Positions 34,837-35,919 of a DNA stretch of 35,919 nucleotides are shown here, in pieces; position 1 is the first letter of the stretch; each line of letters starts with the position of its first letter. Below the pieces are notes generated by a model, which was not told the origin of the DNA, made no database searches, and saw only the letters and a list, made by a program, of their open reading frames with translations. Location of the stretch: assembly GCA_003142815.1 (NCBI GenBank), contig PLNP01000057.1:21379-57297 (forward strand). The letters run 5' to 3'. The stretch is from Rhodanobacteraceae bacterium. Lineage in GTDB: Bacteria > Pseudomonadota > Gammaproteobacteria > Xanthomonadales > Rhodanobacteraceae. The translations under genes and the position numbers were made by a program.

Positions 34837-34843
34837 GTGATCG
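34830..34843. promoter_or_regulatory. 14-bp perfect palindrome over the rnpA start
   Basis: CGATCACGTGATCG spans the rnpA start codon. Its core TCACGTGA equals the core of ParB parS sites (TTTCACGTGAAA), but the flanks differ, so it is at best a degenerate parS. Confidence 0.25.
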
Positions 34844-34850
34844 ACGTCGG

Positions 34851-34991
34851 TCAGACAGCGAGACGCTTGCGACCCTTGGCGCGACGCGCGTTGATGACCT
34901 TGCGGCCGCCTCGGGTCTTCATGCGCGCACGGAATCCGTGGTCGCGCGCGCGCTTCAAATTACTGGGCTGATAAGTACGCTTGGTGGCCAT
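34851..34991 (-). CDS. rpmH: 50S ribosomal protein L34
   Basis: The 46-aa basic protein starts [20 protein letters not shown] and ends [11 protein letters not shown], the standard L34 sequence. The stop is TGA 34851-34853. It is the first gene of the rpmH-rnpA-yidC block and divergent from dnaA. Confidence 0.97.
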   Translation of the reverse strand: MATKRTYQPSNLKRARDHGFRARMKTRGGRKVINARRAKGRKRLAV

Positions 34992-35242
34992 GGGCGTTAA
35001 GCCAGTGACTTGGGGAAAAGGGCGCGGATGGTAGAGCGGCGGCCGGGTCGTGTCAACTCGCGCAACGCGCAGCGAGCCCGTCCTGCGGAAGCGGCGCCGG
35101 CAACGCTTGCCTCCCGCAAAGCCGCGCGCGGCGAACGGGCGCGATCCGCGGTTCGATGCGGCTGGCTGTTAGACTCTGGCTTCTGTCCCGGCCGCCGAAA
35201 TCCTCCTCGGTCGTGACCGACATCCTGGAATACGACCGACAC

Positions 35243-35919
35243 ATGAGCGAGCTTTGGCGACGCTGTCTTTCCCGCCTGGAAACGGAATTCAGCGCGCAGG
35301 ACATTCATACCTATCTGGCACCGTTGCAGGTCGCCGAAAGCGAATCGGGCTTTATCCTGTGGGCGCCGAATGCGTACACGATGGAGACCGTGCGCGAGCG
35401 CTTTCTCGATCGCATTGTCGCCGTGCTCGAACACCTTGCGGGCGGCGCAGTCGCGATCGATATCCAGGTCGGGACGCGCACTTCGCCGCGCTCGACGCCA
35501 AAAGTCGCGGCGCGCGCGCAGCCCGCTGCCGAACGTGCTGCGGCAATCCCGAACCTTGATCCGAACTACACGTTCGAGAATTTCGTCGAGGGCAAGTCAA
35601 ACCAGCTCGGCAAGGCGGCCGCGACCCAGGTCGCGATGAACCCGGGCCGCGCGTACAACCCGTTGTTGTTGTACGGTGGCACGGGCCTTGGCAAGACGCA
35701 TCTGATGCACGCCGCCGGCAACCTGATGCGCGCGAACCGGCCGGACGTGAAGATCCTCTATCTGCGTTCCGAGCAGTTCGTCAGCGGCATGGTGCGCGCG
35801 CTGCAGCAGAAGGGCATGGACGACTTCAAGCGACGCTTCCGCAGCGTCGACGCGCTGTTGATCGATGACATCCAGTTCTTCGCCGGCAAGAACACCACCC
35901 AGGAAGAGTTCTTTCATAC
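35243..35919 (+). CDS. dnaA: chromosomal replication initiator DnaA (3' end outside window)
   Basis: 225 codons are visible from ATG 35243 (MSELWRRCLSRLETEFSAQD); an in-frame GTG at 35213 is an alternative. Domain I covers about residues 1-75 and the short linker domain II about 75-105. Domain III then starts NLDPNYTFENFVEGKSN with Walker A GGTGLGKTH and Walker B LLIDDIQFF. The DNA-binding domain IV lies beyond the window. DnaA unwinds oriC. The 251-base spacer to rpmH (34992-35242) holds no TTATCCACA-like box, so oriC is probably on the other side of dnaA. Confidence 0.96.
   Translation, partial: MSELWRRCLSRLETEFSAQDIHTYLAPLQVAESESGFILWAPNAYTMETVRERFLDRIVAVLEHLAGGAVAIDIQVGTRTSPRSTPKVAARAQPAAERAAAIPNLDPNYTFENFVEGKSNQLGKAAATQVAMNPGRAYNPLLLYGGTGLGKTHLMHAAGNLMRANRPDVKILYLRSEQFVSGMVRALQQKGMDDFKRRFRSVDALLIDDIQFFAGKNTTQEEFFH

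Noticed and set aside
34992-35242. rpmH-dnaA spacer as oriC
   Set aside because: It is GC-rich and contains no DnaA boxes or AT-rich unwinding element.

Overview
The window is about 36 kb of GC-rich gammaproteobacterial chromosome. Gene content and order point to the Lysobacterales/Xanthomonadales, probably a Rhodanobacteraceae-like organism (inference, no database check). The supports are the block mnmE-yidC-rnpA-rpmH-dnaA, rsmG-parA-parB next to a short SPFH-domain gene, a DUF3379-type anti-sigma factor, and dispersed palindromes of the TGTAGGAGCGGC type. The dnaA end means the window reaches the replication-origin neighbourhood, although no DnaA-box cluster lies inside it.

Layout. 1-657 is the tail of a fatty-acid desaturase followed by a terminator. 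1048-2022 is a decayed IS110-family insertion sequence whose transposase has an internal deletion. 2193-6901 holds two tandem secreted paralogues, each 751 aa and built from 14 propeller-type repeats (DUF5122/delta-60-like). They carry near-identical signal peptides and the same C-terminal DGFE tail, and a roughly 93-bp inverted-repeat element sits at the 3' end of each. Upstream on the same strand are a TrmB/LuxR-type two-HTH regulator (7003-8058) and a quinol-dependent nitric oxide reductase (8111-10405). Next come rpmB-rpmG, a GT2 glycosyltransferase, an anti-sigma/ECF sigma pair, and parB-parA-rsmG with an SPFH gene, all on the minus strand. On the plus strand follow hemB, aroE, a frameshifted YkgJ-type gene and tpm.

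The second half has a broken HNH endonuclease gene, a gamma-carbonic anhydrase, the M3 oligopeptidase prlC with a repeat-encoded tail, threonine aldolase, exonuclease III with a UPF0149 gene, pirin, a small EamA protein coupled to a DPP-IV-type peptidase, and a GST. It ends with mnmE, yidC, rnpA, rpmH and the first 225 codons of dnaA.

Most of the window is housekeeping sequence. The notable parts are the tandem repeat-protein pair with its regulator and mobile repeats, several genes whose 3' ends run into palindromic elements (glycosyltransferase, aroE, prlC), two broken genes (YkgJ, HNH), a partial copy of the hemB 5' end in its own leader, and a lone perfect DnaA box in an AT-richer gap 19 kb from dnaA. 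I found no CRISPR array, tRNA, rRNA or riboswitch.
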